Origin: Nageia nagi
Taxonomy: Eukaryota; Pinophyta
Assembly: GCA_050084985.1 (NCBI GenBank)
Contig: JBITNC010000001.1
Location: forward strand, 73,904,001-73,968,000
Direction: 5' to 3'
DNA: 64,000 nt
Below, piece by piece: positions 12,693-23,429 of the stretch. Position 1 is the stretch's first letter. Each line of letters begins with the position of its first letter. A model generated the notes under the pieces. That model was not told where the DNA came from. It saw only the letters and a program-made list of their open reading frames with translations, and did not search any database. The translations under genes were made by a program, and so were the position numbers.

Positions 12693-12873
12693 AGAGCATT
12701 AGTTACATTAGGTTGAGGATTTATTATGTCTACTCTGAGACAACTTGGAATATCTTTCGAGGCAAATAAGTATATTGAGTTTAAATTTTCATGTTTATTT
12801 TATTATATATATATATTCCAAGTTGTCTTGGAGTAGACATAATAAATCCTTGACCTAATGTAACTAATGCTCT
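12693..12873. repeat. Large inverted repeat, ~60-bp arms
   Basis: 12,693-12,752 and 12,814-12,873 are near-perfect reverse complements (for example GACAACTTGGAATA against TATTCCAAGTTGTC), separated by a 61-base AT-rich loop. RNA from either strand could fold into a long hairpin. It may be a foldback or MITE remnant, or a source of small RNAs. No target duplication could be assigned. Confidence 0.8.
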
Positions 12874-12879
12874 ATGTTA

Positions 12880-14480
12880 AAAATATTTTTGTTATTCTTG
12901 GGAGGTCATATGATGTCAACATCCAATTGACTAGAGGGTGTATCTAGTGCACCTTTATTATCCACCATTCTTGCTAAGTAATCCCTTCTATGTATTTTTT
13001 CAAAATTATACTAAATTTTTACTTTGAATTTTCATTATCTAATGTGTAAACATATTTTAAAAATTATTAACTTTTTTGAATATATATCTGTTTGTAGGTT
13101 GACACTAGTTTTGGGATAGGTGTTGGTCATGACCTAAGTACTCAAGAGTCATAATTTATCGCTCAACCATCTACATCATTTCAAGTCATTTTTAAAAATA
13201 AAATTTCTACATATATGCACCTTTTAGGTCTTTTATATATTTTTTAAAACCTTATTTTTACATGATTGTGTTCTATTTGATCCTGTAGGACATAGTTGGT
13301 TAGACTTTTGATGTTGATATGATAGTGTAACAGGTTATAATGGTTGAGCAAGGAAATAAGCAACATGATATTGTAATTTATGAGTATTTTTAGTTAATAT
13401 AGATTAACATTTTTAGTTTCATGATTAAATAAATTACAAATTAAAATAAATTAAATATAATTTATGTTTTATTATATATTATCTTGTATTGTACAATATG
13501 AGATAGTTCCACCTAGATTGCCTTGAATGAGCATGATTCATGATTATATATCTAACACAGTTAGTCCTAATTCTAGATGGATTTAGATATATATTTTTCA
13601 GATGGATGGTATATGTATATACATTTGTTATAATTTATGACTTATATATATTATATGATTTTGTATTTTTGATAGACATAGTGATGGCTTGTATATGTTT
13701 TATGAATATTTCAATGATGGATTTTATACCCTATTCTTTTGATATATGCATACATGATGGATACTAGTTTGGATTGGTATGCTATGCATGATCTACTTAA
13801 CATAGGTGTTTATTTTTATTTTTATTTTATATACATTAATTTACAAAAACATAAAGATAATGGAAATGAACATAGAAAATAAATGAGAACATAAAAATAA
13901 TGGGAGAGAATACTCTAACATAAAATATATGTAGATTCAATAAAAAGGTTCATACCATGATCATATATAATAAAAAAAATTGAATTTATGTATATAATGA
14001 AAAATTCATCTAAAAGTTAATCAAATTGTTTCAAAAATTATCACTAAAAATACAATTTGTACTGTAACTCTAAAACTTGTAGTAGGATCTAAATATATAG
14101 ATTAATCATTCTATATAATAATAAAGGTAATAAACACAATGCTTCTAGGAAGATTATGGTTGTGTCAAATGAAGGTTGTCCCATCAACTATTCATCAAAA
14201 TTTGAAATTTATCTATACAAAATAAATTATTACAATTAATATTTCAAAGCTAACATTATTAATCATACATAAGCATGAAACTTGACTAAAAAATAAAATA
14301 TTTCAAGAATGATAATAATGTTCTTCACCTAATACTCTGATGATTTCTATATTGTATATCCATTTTCAAACTAAGATATAAGTTTCATAAAACTAAATGA
14401 ATAATAACCTTCTATTGTATTTCAATATTAGGATTATTATAAATGAAGTATATGGTAGACCCATAAATATTTATGACTAT
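12880..14480. other. AT-rich stretch without recognisable genes
   Basis: Scattered short frames only. The open frame at 13,540-13,767 encodes a Tyr/Ile/Phe-rich string typical of random AT-rich translation. Confidence 0.45.
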
Positions 14481-14489
14481 TAGAAATAA

Positions 14490-15135
14490 AGTATTACATT
14501 CATATTCCATATCATGAGTTGAATGCATAAGAGGTAGTAAATGACACTATCAAGTTGTAGGATACCTAAAATAAAAAGGTTAAAATCTCACATTTTAAAT
14601 TAACTATGTAATTCCACTTACAAAATTAATATATAAATGCATTTATAGTAACTAATTTAGTCCATATATTTAAATATATTTTATTTCATATAATGAGTTC
14701 AATGCATAAGCAATAGTTAGTAATACCATCTAGTTGTGAGAGACCTAAAATAAAAAGGTTAAAATCCCACCTTTAAAATTAATTTAGTGTAATATACTTA
14801 TAGAAATAATAATTAAATGCATATTATATAACTAATTTAGTATTTACCTCTTAATATATATGCTATTTCATCTCATGAGTTAAATGCATAGGTAGTAGTC
14901 AATGATGCCATCTAGTTGTGGGAGGCCTAAAACAAAAAGGTTAAAATCCAACCTTTTAATTTAATTTATAATAATATAATTCCAAAATTAATAACTAGAT
15001 GCATATGACATAAATAATTTACTCCTTACCTATAGATATATCTCATGAGTTGAATGCACGAGTAGTATTAACTAACCCATCCAGTTGTGGAAGACATGAA
15101 ATAAAAATTATAAGCCATGTAAAATTAGGAGATGA
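14490..15135. repeat. ~178-bp satellite-like tandem repeat, about four copies
   Basis: The landmark TCATGAGTTGAATGCATA recurs at about 14,512, 14,692, 14,873 and 15,043, giving spacings of about 180, 181 and 170 bases. Each unit also carries CATCTAGTTGTGGGAGACCTAA and AAAAAGGTTAAAATCC-type blocks, though diverged. The nucleosome-sized period is like plant satellite monomers. Four copies is a short array. Confidence 0.85.
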
Positions 15136-15189
15136 ATTAAAATGTGACATTTAAAATAATTTAAACTAGATGATTTCACTTAGTTGTTT

Positions 15190-15765
15190 CTAATAATATA
15201 GCTTAAGGGTACCTAAGAGGATGGCTTAAGGGGACTTAAGAGGATGGCTTAAGGGGACTTAAGAGGATGGCTTAAGGGGACCAAAGAGAATAGTTTAGTG
15301 GTGCAAACAAGATGGATTAAGGAGCCTTAAGAATATGGCTTAAGGGGAGCTAAGAGGATAGTGTAAGGGGATATAAAAGTATCATTTAGTTGTGGTAATA
15401 TGATGGCTTAGAGGGTCCTAAGAAGATGGATTAAGGGGACCTTAGAGAATGGTTTAAGGAGATGTAAGAGGATCATTTAGGGGTGCTAGGAAGAAGACTT
15501 AAGGGACCCTAAAAGGATCATTTAGGTTTTGCTAATAATATGGTTTAAGGGGACATAAGGGGATATCTTAAGGGGACCTAATAGGATGGATTAAGGGTAT
15601 CTAAGATGGTGGTTTAGGGTATGCTAATAAGATGGCTTAAGGGTCCCTAAGAGGAGAGCATAAGGGGATATAATAGGATGCTAAAAGGGGATCTAAGAGG
15701 ATTATTTAGGGGCTTTATTAAGATTATTAAAGTTCCCTAAGAGAATCATTTAGGGTATTTCAACT
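15190..15765. repeat. 23-bp minisatellite
   Basis: Units of the form ATGGCTTAAGGGGACTTAAGAGG occur at exactly 23-base steps at 15,221, 15,244 and 15,267, then degenerate with inserted bases up to about 15,765. It follows directly on the ~178-bp array. G/A strand asymmetry is strong. Confidence 0.85.
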
Positions 15766-16029
15766 AGATATAATAACTAACAAATAAGTATATAGTTTAT
15801 TGTAAACTTATTTTTTTCTATTCATTGTACCATCTGTATCCTCTCTTTTTTTCAATGCAACTTAATTATATCATGTTATTTCATTAAAAATGTTCCACAA
15901 CATGTTATTAGTAGGTCTCCCTTAATATCTCTCAAGTTTTATATTTCTTACTTGTACCAAATAAGAGTAGTCTATAATCTTCTTCTGTGTTTTAGAATAT
16001 TTGAATGTAGGAAAACTATTCTTTCTCAT

Positions 16030-18600
16030 AATTTATTTTTATAGCCATGTACAAAAAAAAATCAAAATTTTTTTTGGATACTTAAATCCATCATCATCAA
16101 CTTGAGGATGAGTTAAATTATATTTGGTCTCAACACATTAAGCCAACGAATACTTTATTTCCTCTTCATTCCCTTTAGTTGCAACAACAATATATATGTG
16201 TCCTACAAATAAAATTTAATTCAATAAAGTGTGATATATAAAACTAATATATATACATAAATGTACATTCGTATAAATAAATTTAATTAAATAATTCAAT
16301 TTAAATTGAATTAATTTACCTTCTTATACAATTTCTGAAACATGATCATAGTCTTATTATCAAACTAGTTGATTCTCGTCTTCAATTGTTATTTATTATT
16401 GATCATGTATTTGTGTATGTTTCAAAGATTTTTTTTGGTTCCTAAACCCATTTTTTATTTGTAAATGCTTCCCAATCACTTGCAATACAAGACTAATAAA
16501 AACATGCAAGATCTGTTGTCCATATAGTTCATGTGTTTGCATTTTAAATCCTAAATGAATTCTATTTTGTTGATCCACTTATTGTCTCACAATCATGATG
16601 ACTCAAAATATTATCTTCAAATAACAAAAAAGAATCATTAAATAGTAGAGTTCTCATTTGATTGAGACTATAAATACTTTTGGATTACACTAATTTACAA
16701 TTGCACATGGATCGCTAAATTTTATTACATCTTAAAATTTAAGTTCCTCTCTAGCAAGACCTCTTCTAATGCATGGACCAACTCCATAATGTTCTCCTTT
16801 ACAATCGATAGATTCAAAAATACTTCACATATGTTGGATACTATTTTGTCTTTGAACCCTACTTAGCCAATAAGACATTCATGCATTCTTAAATTATCCC
16901 ATATAATTATTTGACCACATGTAGTATTATGTGATATGATTTTTTCTTTCCTTTAAGTTGTTATAAAATAACTTAAAATAATATCAAACAAACTCTGACA
17001 AGTGTAACCGATTATTAATCACATAAAAATGGTACTTTCTCAATATTTTTCTATTATCAAGTATACTATCATCTACATATTTATAAATAATATGAAAAAA
17101 ATGGAAACTTACACTTAATTATAATATTGAGATTGGATTTCTTCTTATGGTGTAAGAATATGACTTTCTACAAAGTCAACTATTGATAATATAGTTCCAA
17201 CTGGAAATATGTTTCTACATAGGAAAAATTGACTATCAAACCACCAAACATTTTAGGAGTGTTTCATATATTTTGGTAAAATCTTACTGTTAAAATCATC
17301 CATTAATGTATATACACTAATTTTGTTAGTGATCAAATTAAAATACTTTTGATATTTTCCATTCTTCAAAGTAGAGTTAATATTGTAGAATTATTTTACA
17401 TCCACTAATTGTTGTCCAAATTCATGTGACTACATTCATGCATACATTCTCCTAACAATGAAATGTTTCCACATCTATTACATTTATCCATAAGTAATGC
17501 ATTTAAATAAAATGATTATTTATTAGAAGTTAGACAAAACAAACTTGTTATAAATTTGTTCATAGTTTCAGGTATAACATATATATAAAAAAATATCCTA
17601 ATAATATCAAAATTGTATATGAATTAATACAATAATATGATATTATTTGATTGCTAATTTTAACATACCAAGGTTTTTATTTCTGAAATTATATTTTACT
17701 TATGATCATACTAAATATACCTAACACTACATCATCAAAATAGTTTTTATATAATTTAGTTTGAGTCATATCTATTAGGTGTTTAGGATGAGGATCACAT
17801 TTTTTTATCCTGATTCTTAATTTAAAAATATCTCTAACATTATATTATAATATTATATTATCATACAAAAAATTTCTAATTAAATACTTGATCTCATTAT
17901 TCATTTTCATGTTAGACCTTAGGATTTTACCACTAAAACTCCTATATTGGTGATTGGATCACTTTTAATAATTTCTTCTATTTTTGGCTATTTGTAAATT
18001 TTTACTATGTATCTTTATATATCCACTAACCTTAATAATTAAGTTTTTGTTAGAAGTTGTTTTATTTACTAAAGCAATTTTTATAGGTCATCATGTCTCA
18101 TACCTATTTTTAGATTGACTATTTTTTGAAATAGATAAATGGCACTAGCAATAGTAACCATAACTTGTTTAAGGGGTTTATGTTTCTTATTGTATTTTAT
18201 ATGAATGCCTAAATATTTTAATTACTTTTCTTATTTTTCATATTCTTAGTAATTGAGATATGATTTGACATTAAAATAGTAATTTTTTCTTATAGAAGAA
18301 TTGATTAAATAATTTATTTGCATGTATTCTTATTTGTCTTTAAGATATCTTACCAGGGATATTATCTAAGACAACATTTTAAATTTGCAACTAAAAACAA
18401 ATATTTAATATTGTATTCCAACTAGAGCTTTTAGTCTCATTGATTGTTTTCATTTGTTTAAGGATAAAATTGATATCATAAATACTATGATTAAAATATG
18501 GGTCTAAATATAAATCTATATTTATTTCAATATTGTATAATTCAACTATTTTGTTTTCTATCTCTTTATCATTGTACGCCATTTCTATTTGCTTTAATTC
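16030..18600 (-). pseudogene. Decayed intron-containing gene of unknown family
   Basis: On the minus strand a coherent reading can be followed over long distances with only point stops. Segments include YTLMDDFNSKILPKYMKHS (~17,270), CQSLFDIILSYF (~16,985) and GQIIIWDNLRMHECLIG (~16,900). After a candidate GT-AG intron at 16,203-16,319 comes IVVATKGNEEEIKYSLA (~16,170). A possible N-terminal exon starts with the ATG at 18,582. The coding-like composition over more than 1 kb is evident, but I do not recognise the family. It could be a transposon accessory gene or a captured host gene. The intron argues against a simple retroviral-type gene. Confidence 0.45.
16203..16319 (-). other. Candidate intron in the 16-18.6 kb pseudogene
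   Basis: On the minus strand the segment starts GTAAATTAATT and ends TTTTATTTGTAG, is AT-rich and 117 bases long, and separates two coding-like blocks. The joining phase could not be settled because the flanking exons are themselves damaged. Confidence 0.4.
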
Positions 18601-18689
18601 CTTTAGATTTTGTGAAATTCATTATTTCTTACTTTGATGATATTTTGATCCCATAGTTTCAAAACCCTCTTCATGAAATAGTAAATTAA

Positions 18690-19165
18690 TTGGGTTAGGG
18701 TTAAAAAATAAGTATGGAGTTCAAGAATTAAGATTAAAAAATTAGGGTAGGGTTTAAAAAATTAAGATAAGGTTAAGTAGCATTAAAACAAATTAGGTAG
18801 GGTTTAAGAAGTAGGGTTAAAAAATAGTGGGGTGTGGAGTTTCAGGATTAGGGTATGCAGTTTAGGATTAGGGTGTAGAGTTTATGGATTAGGGTATGGA
18901 GTTTGGGAATTAGGGTGAAGGGTTAAAAGATTTGGGCATAGTTTAGGAATTAGGTTATGGAGTTTAGGGATTACAAATCAGGATGTGAAGTTTAGGGATT
19001 AGGATGTAAGGTTAAAAACATAGGGTAGGGTTTGGGGTGTAAATTTTAGGGATTAGATATTAGGATGTGGAGTTTAGGGATTAAGATTAAAAATTAGGGT
19101 AGGGTTTAGGAAGTAAGGTAAAAAGAATTAGGGTAGGGTTTAGGAATTAGAGTTAAAATAATTAA
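18690..19165. repeat. Telomere-like degenerate minisatellite
   Basis: Dense repetition of TTAGGG, TTTAGGG and GGATTAGGGT within loosely periodic ~20-28 base units such as GGGTGTGGAGTTTAGGGATTA. True plant telomere DNA is tandem TTTAGGG; here units are degenerate and interspersed with AAAAATTAGGGTAGGG. This is an interstitial telomere-like minisatellite rather than a chromosome end. Confidence 0.7.
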
Positions 19166-19169
19166 GGTA

Positions 19170-19860
19170 ACTCATGATCTAAACCTATAATACTAAATAT
19201 CTACTATGTTTCACTTATGAGGTTGATAAATAATTCTCTAAAAAGGATAAACTACATAAAATTAAACAATAATAAAATTCAATAAATAAGCATCGAGTCA
19301 AAGTTTCCTAAAATTATAAAACTTGTATTTTTGGTCATTAATGCATTTCCACTCCAAGGGATCTTTTTGAAGTCCTTATAAAAGATTCATCACCATATTT
19401 CTATTGAAAATATCTTTAATTGGCCCTCAAAATTGTAGTAATGGTTTCCTCAAGTAACAAATTGTAATAGAATATTGAATAAGTTGAATGCATAAGATAA
19501 AAATAAGATTTTTCTATAGAAAACATAAACGTCATTTGTACTATATAGAAATAGAATGAGTAAATATTGAATATACTATCCTAAACTTATTTTTAATAGT
19601 AACAACTATAATTACAATAAGATCCCACTAGAAATTAGATATCCTTATATAACAAGATGCTATTATTTAAAAAATGGGATCTCATTTTTTAAATTTAAAA
19701 TCTAGCTCGGAAAGGACATGGTAAATCAACCCTTAGCCTTAGAATTACAAATGTAAGTTCCTATCAATGGAAAAAGAAAATATAAATTTCTAGCATATGT
19801 TTGATGAAGATTTTTGTAGATTTTGTTTTACAAAATTAAAACCCATTATAGATGAACCTA
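19170..19860. other. AT-rich spacer
   Basis: No gene seen. Near 19,640-19,700 a short block (AAGATCCCACT, then AAAAAATGGGATCTCATTTTTTAAA) resembles the hairpin segment at 1,533-1,860. Confidence 0.4.
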
Positions 19861-20555
19861 TGTAGATATTGTATATCTTACATTGTGTAAATAATAATAT
19901 AAACATGAATAAGTTTACAAGTGATGATACTTATCCAAATATAATTATTTATAAATTAAAAGTGTACCCCTGTCTATGTTAAAGTAATCCTTAAGGTATG
20001 GGAGAAGTATGTAGAGGATTAGATTAGATCAAAGGCAAGCATGTAAATGATATTGAATGGACTTGATGGATTTCCATCACCTCCTTTATTTGTAGGTCTA
20101 GATCATAAACAATCACAACATGGTTGGTGTACAAAACTTATGATATCAATGCCTTAAAACCTACAAAATTAGATCATATGCAAAGTATGTACTAAAATAT
20201 TAGAGCATAATAGATCTTCAACTAGGTAATATCTAGAGACACTGTAAGTATGATGTATGGGAAAACCATCTATCATAGAGATAAAATAGGAATTTCAACC
20301 TCCAACTCCTCTATTTATAACCTATAATGACATAGAAAGAAGTGAAGGTTGACTTATAACAATAATATAGTTATTTTTGTACTCAAGATACTTTAAAATA
20401 TGAACCATGATAAATGATGTTGCATTTAATGTAACATAAGATATTGCATTGTAATATCATGTTTATCTTGACATATGTAATATTTCTTTTAATCTCTAGA
20501 GAAGTATAAAACATGATTTATTAAATAAATAATAAATCATTTTTAGGTATCTACA
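19861..20555 (-). repeat. Outer element LTR (3' LTR in element orientation)
   Basis: Starts TGTAGATATTG and ends AGGTATCTACA on the plus strand, so TG...CA in both orientations. It matches the split LTR at the right of the locus over its whole length, apart from a ~12-base length difference near the start. Confidence 0.75.
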
Positions 20556-20568
20556 TTTCCCCCTATTT
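20556..20568 (-). other. Polypurine tract of the outer element
   Basis: The minus strand reads AAATAGGGGGAAA directly before the LTR's TGTAGATACC. This is the expected plus-strand primer for an element transcribed on the minus strand. The nested element at 34,193 has the comparable CCAAAGAGGGGAAAA. Confidence 0.7.
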
Positions 20569-21040
20569 AGATATAAAATGTAGAGTATTGAAATTGCATA
20601 ATCTAAAGAAGTATAGAGAAGTAAAAAAATTTCAAAGTTGAAGTGGAATTCCCTTTCATGATTACTATTCCTCTCACACTAGCTTCTACTAGGTGATCAA
20701 GCCAACATAAAATTTTGTGGGTGGAGGATTTACAAGGTACCATTGAGGTCTTACTCTCTAGGATGATTTGTGGAAATTAAATAAATAATACTTATACTAA
20801 TTACATCCATGGATAATAATCAAAGTAAGGAGTAAGGATGAAATTAATATAATATGTTGTATTGTACTATTAACATTTATGACATATAGTATTTATTTGA
20901 CATTTATCCTCAAGCTAATGAGGTATAGATATGGCCCAAGCTTGGAATGACCTAAAAGAAAAAAATTATGCTCATGGGGTTACCATGGATTAGAATTTCA
21001 TATTTCATTACTAAGATATTCACCACTTTAAAAAATTATC

Positions 21041-21078
<38 letters not shown>

Positions 21079-21984
21079 ATGTTTACACTTTGTACTAGGT
21101 ATTCAAAGAAATAGTGGCCTAATTTCATCAATTATGAAAGATTTTATAATAAACTTCATTAAAACTTATGACATGGAAACCTTAAATATAGTTTTAGTAC
21201 ATCATGGGCACTTTGATATTTAGGGAATTAAGAAAAATTATTCTCAATAACTTTGATTAGCATCATCATTAAGATATATATTTATGAAATAATGGTATTT
21301 TAAAATAGAATTACATTGAAATAATCATTATGCCTTTTTAACTTAAATTAATATGTAAAATTAGGGCATCCATGCTTTGAAAATTGCTAAATTGTTTTTT
21401 TTTAAGAAATAAGATAAATATAAAATATTTCATTGTACTAAAAAAAGAGGAAATTTTAGTGACTACATTATTTTCAAGATTTTAATGATTGAAAGATAGG
21501 TTAGGGTTTTTAAATGATTTTGATAAAAAGGAAAAATAGTTAAAATTACCTATCATTTTTATGTGTTAGCTTGTTTCTACCTGAAACTATATGCACCTGG
21601 TCTTTTGCTTACCCTATTTTTTGATGAGGTTATTTCACTTATCCATTTTCACTTTAACTCTCATTTTTATTGTGAAGAGGGGCCCACTTTTTATCAATGT
21701 TATGCATAGCAATGAATATTCACCAATCTACTAATATACAATTTTTTAATGTTTTAATATTTCAAAAATTTGGACCTCAGATATTGCACCATTTAGCCCA
21801 AATTTTATAATTTTTTTATAAAGATAAGTGAAAATAGCCACTTGTACCTCTTATATTTTCACAAGTAATCATATTGAAAATAAAAAAAAATTACATTTTG
21901 TTATGAAATCACCAATTATACCATATATATAAAGTTTATGAGATTTAGTTAGATATACCAACATTTTAACTTTTCAAGTTCTTT
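20569..21984. other. Outer element interior without recognisable genes
   Basis: AT-rich, no domain recognised on either strand. Contains the AT microsatellite at 21,043-21,075. Confidence 0.4.
21043..21075. repeat. (AT)n microsatellite
   Basis: About sixteen AT dinucleotides in an uninterrupted run. Confidence 0.95.
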
Positions 21985-21989
21985 AAGAT

Positions 21990-22380
21990 GCTTATTTGTG
22001 AGTGATTAGAGATACTCATTTGCAATGGATTGCAAATACTTGATAATAAAGAAATACAAATGCTCATATGTGAGTGATTGTAAATGCTCATCTGTGTGAT
22101 CTTGGAGATGCTCATCTGTGCAAGATTATAGATGCTCATCTATGTGATATTGTAGATGCTTATCTATACAGGATTGTAGATGGTCCTCTATGCAAGATTA
22201 CTGATGCTCATCTATACAAGATTATAGATACTCATTTGTACAGGATTGAACATTCTCATCTATACATGATTGAATATGCTCATCTATGTGGCATTATAGA
22301 AACTTATTTATGCAACATTGTAGACACTCATCTATGTGGCATTGTATATGCTAATCTTTGAGTAATTGCAGACACTCATA
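21990..22380. repeat. 24-bp minisatellite, ATGCTCATCTA core
   Basis: Units such as GATGCTCATCTATGTGATATTGTA repeat every 24 bases through most of this interval, with looser copies again at 22,505-22,575. Because 24 is a multiple of three the array stays open in one frame, giving an artefactual octapeptide-repeat protein of the DAHLCDIV type. The core and period match arrays at 45.2, 47.6 and 49.5 kb. Confidence 0.85.
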
Positions 22381-22789
22381 GGTTAGGGAAATTAGATGCT
22401 TATTAGGTAGAGTATTTTAACTTTAAGATGACCATTACCTAAGGAATAAGGAATATAAATGCTCATAGTTATGTTATGTGTGAAACTCAAAAGCTAATTT
22501 TTTATTATAAATGCTCATTTATAAGGGATTACAAATGCCCATTTCTAAGGGATTGCAAATGCTCATCTCTAAGGAATAGTACCTATTGGAAACCTTAATG
22601 GAAATAAGAATGATCATTCACCTATGAAAAAGGAAATTAGAAAATATTTCACATGCAAGCAGGTATTAGCATCCTATGACATGATAATCACAAGTTCTTT
22701 TATATAATCATTTATTATTTTGCTTTTACATATCAATAGTTAAATTTTGGTTGATTCATAATATGATTAGGAATATATTTGTATGAATA

Positions 22790-23420
22790 AAATACATTTG
22801 ATCCTAATTTTCCACTATATGAGGATATTCTAGAAAACACAATTGATCCTGATATGCCACACTTGAAGATATTTTAGAAAATACTATTGATCCTAATATG
22901 CCACCACTTGAAGATATTTTTATGATGATATTCTTGATAATGATAATATTATGAGCCATAATGACATAGAACCTATACTAGAAGTGGATTTGATAGCTCC
23001 TAAAACTCTAGTAGAAATTCACAATATTGAATTTGATAAAGAAAGAGAAAATCACAAAAAAATAAAATTTAGAGGAAGTGCTTCTCAAATATTTGAAAAA
23101 AAGAAAGTCATTGGTCTATTGATAGATCATTTAAGGAAGAATAGTCATCATAATTTTCATTTATTGTCCCAATGATTCTTAAAAATGGTGATCCACTAAG
23201 AGAATGTAAATGTGAGATTTGGTTATGGAAATTAGAAAGTGAACAAAATATGTAACTTAAATATGACATAATTGAAAATTAGTATGGAAAGACATATGTG
23301 AAAATAATAGATCAATATGGAATAGTTAGAAAAGTTCAAATTGTAAAGGATGAGACTAAATGTTTCCATAAAAAATATGAAATTGAATATAACAAGATGA
23401 TGGGAGAAAAACAAATTCAC
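22790..23420 (+). pseudogene. Unidentified decayed ORF with ENTIDP repeats
   Basis: The plus strand reads three imperfect repeats of ENTIDPDMPPLED type, then MSHNDIEPILEVDLIAP and SASQIFEKKKVIGLLIDH. After a shift comes CKCEIWLWKLESEQN and then YGKTYVKIIDQYGIVRKV. The length and composition look like a real but broken protein-coding sequence rather than chance. I do not recognise a family. It ends at the chromovirus insertion, so its continuation may lie beyond 42,926, where the hAT-like gene begins on the same strand; this link is only a guess. Confidence 0.4.
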
Positions 23421-23429
23421 TAAAAAAAA

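Noticed and set aside
18690-19165. A chromosome end (true telomere)
   Set aside because: Units are degenerate, not tandem TTTAGGG, and ordinary repeat DNA continues on both sides.
22074-22361. 95-codon open frame with DAHLCDIV-type octapeptide repeats as a real repeat protein
   Set aside because: It is the translation of a 24-bp minisatellite; a period divisible by three keeps a frame open by itself, and units are shared with non-open arrays elsewhere.
21990-22380. CRISPR-like array
   Set aside because: The 24-bp units are contiguous without unique spacers, and the genome is that of a plant.
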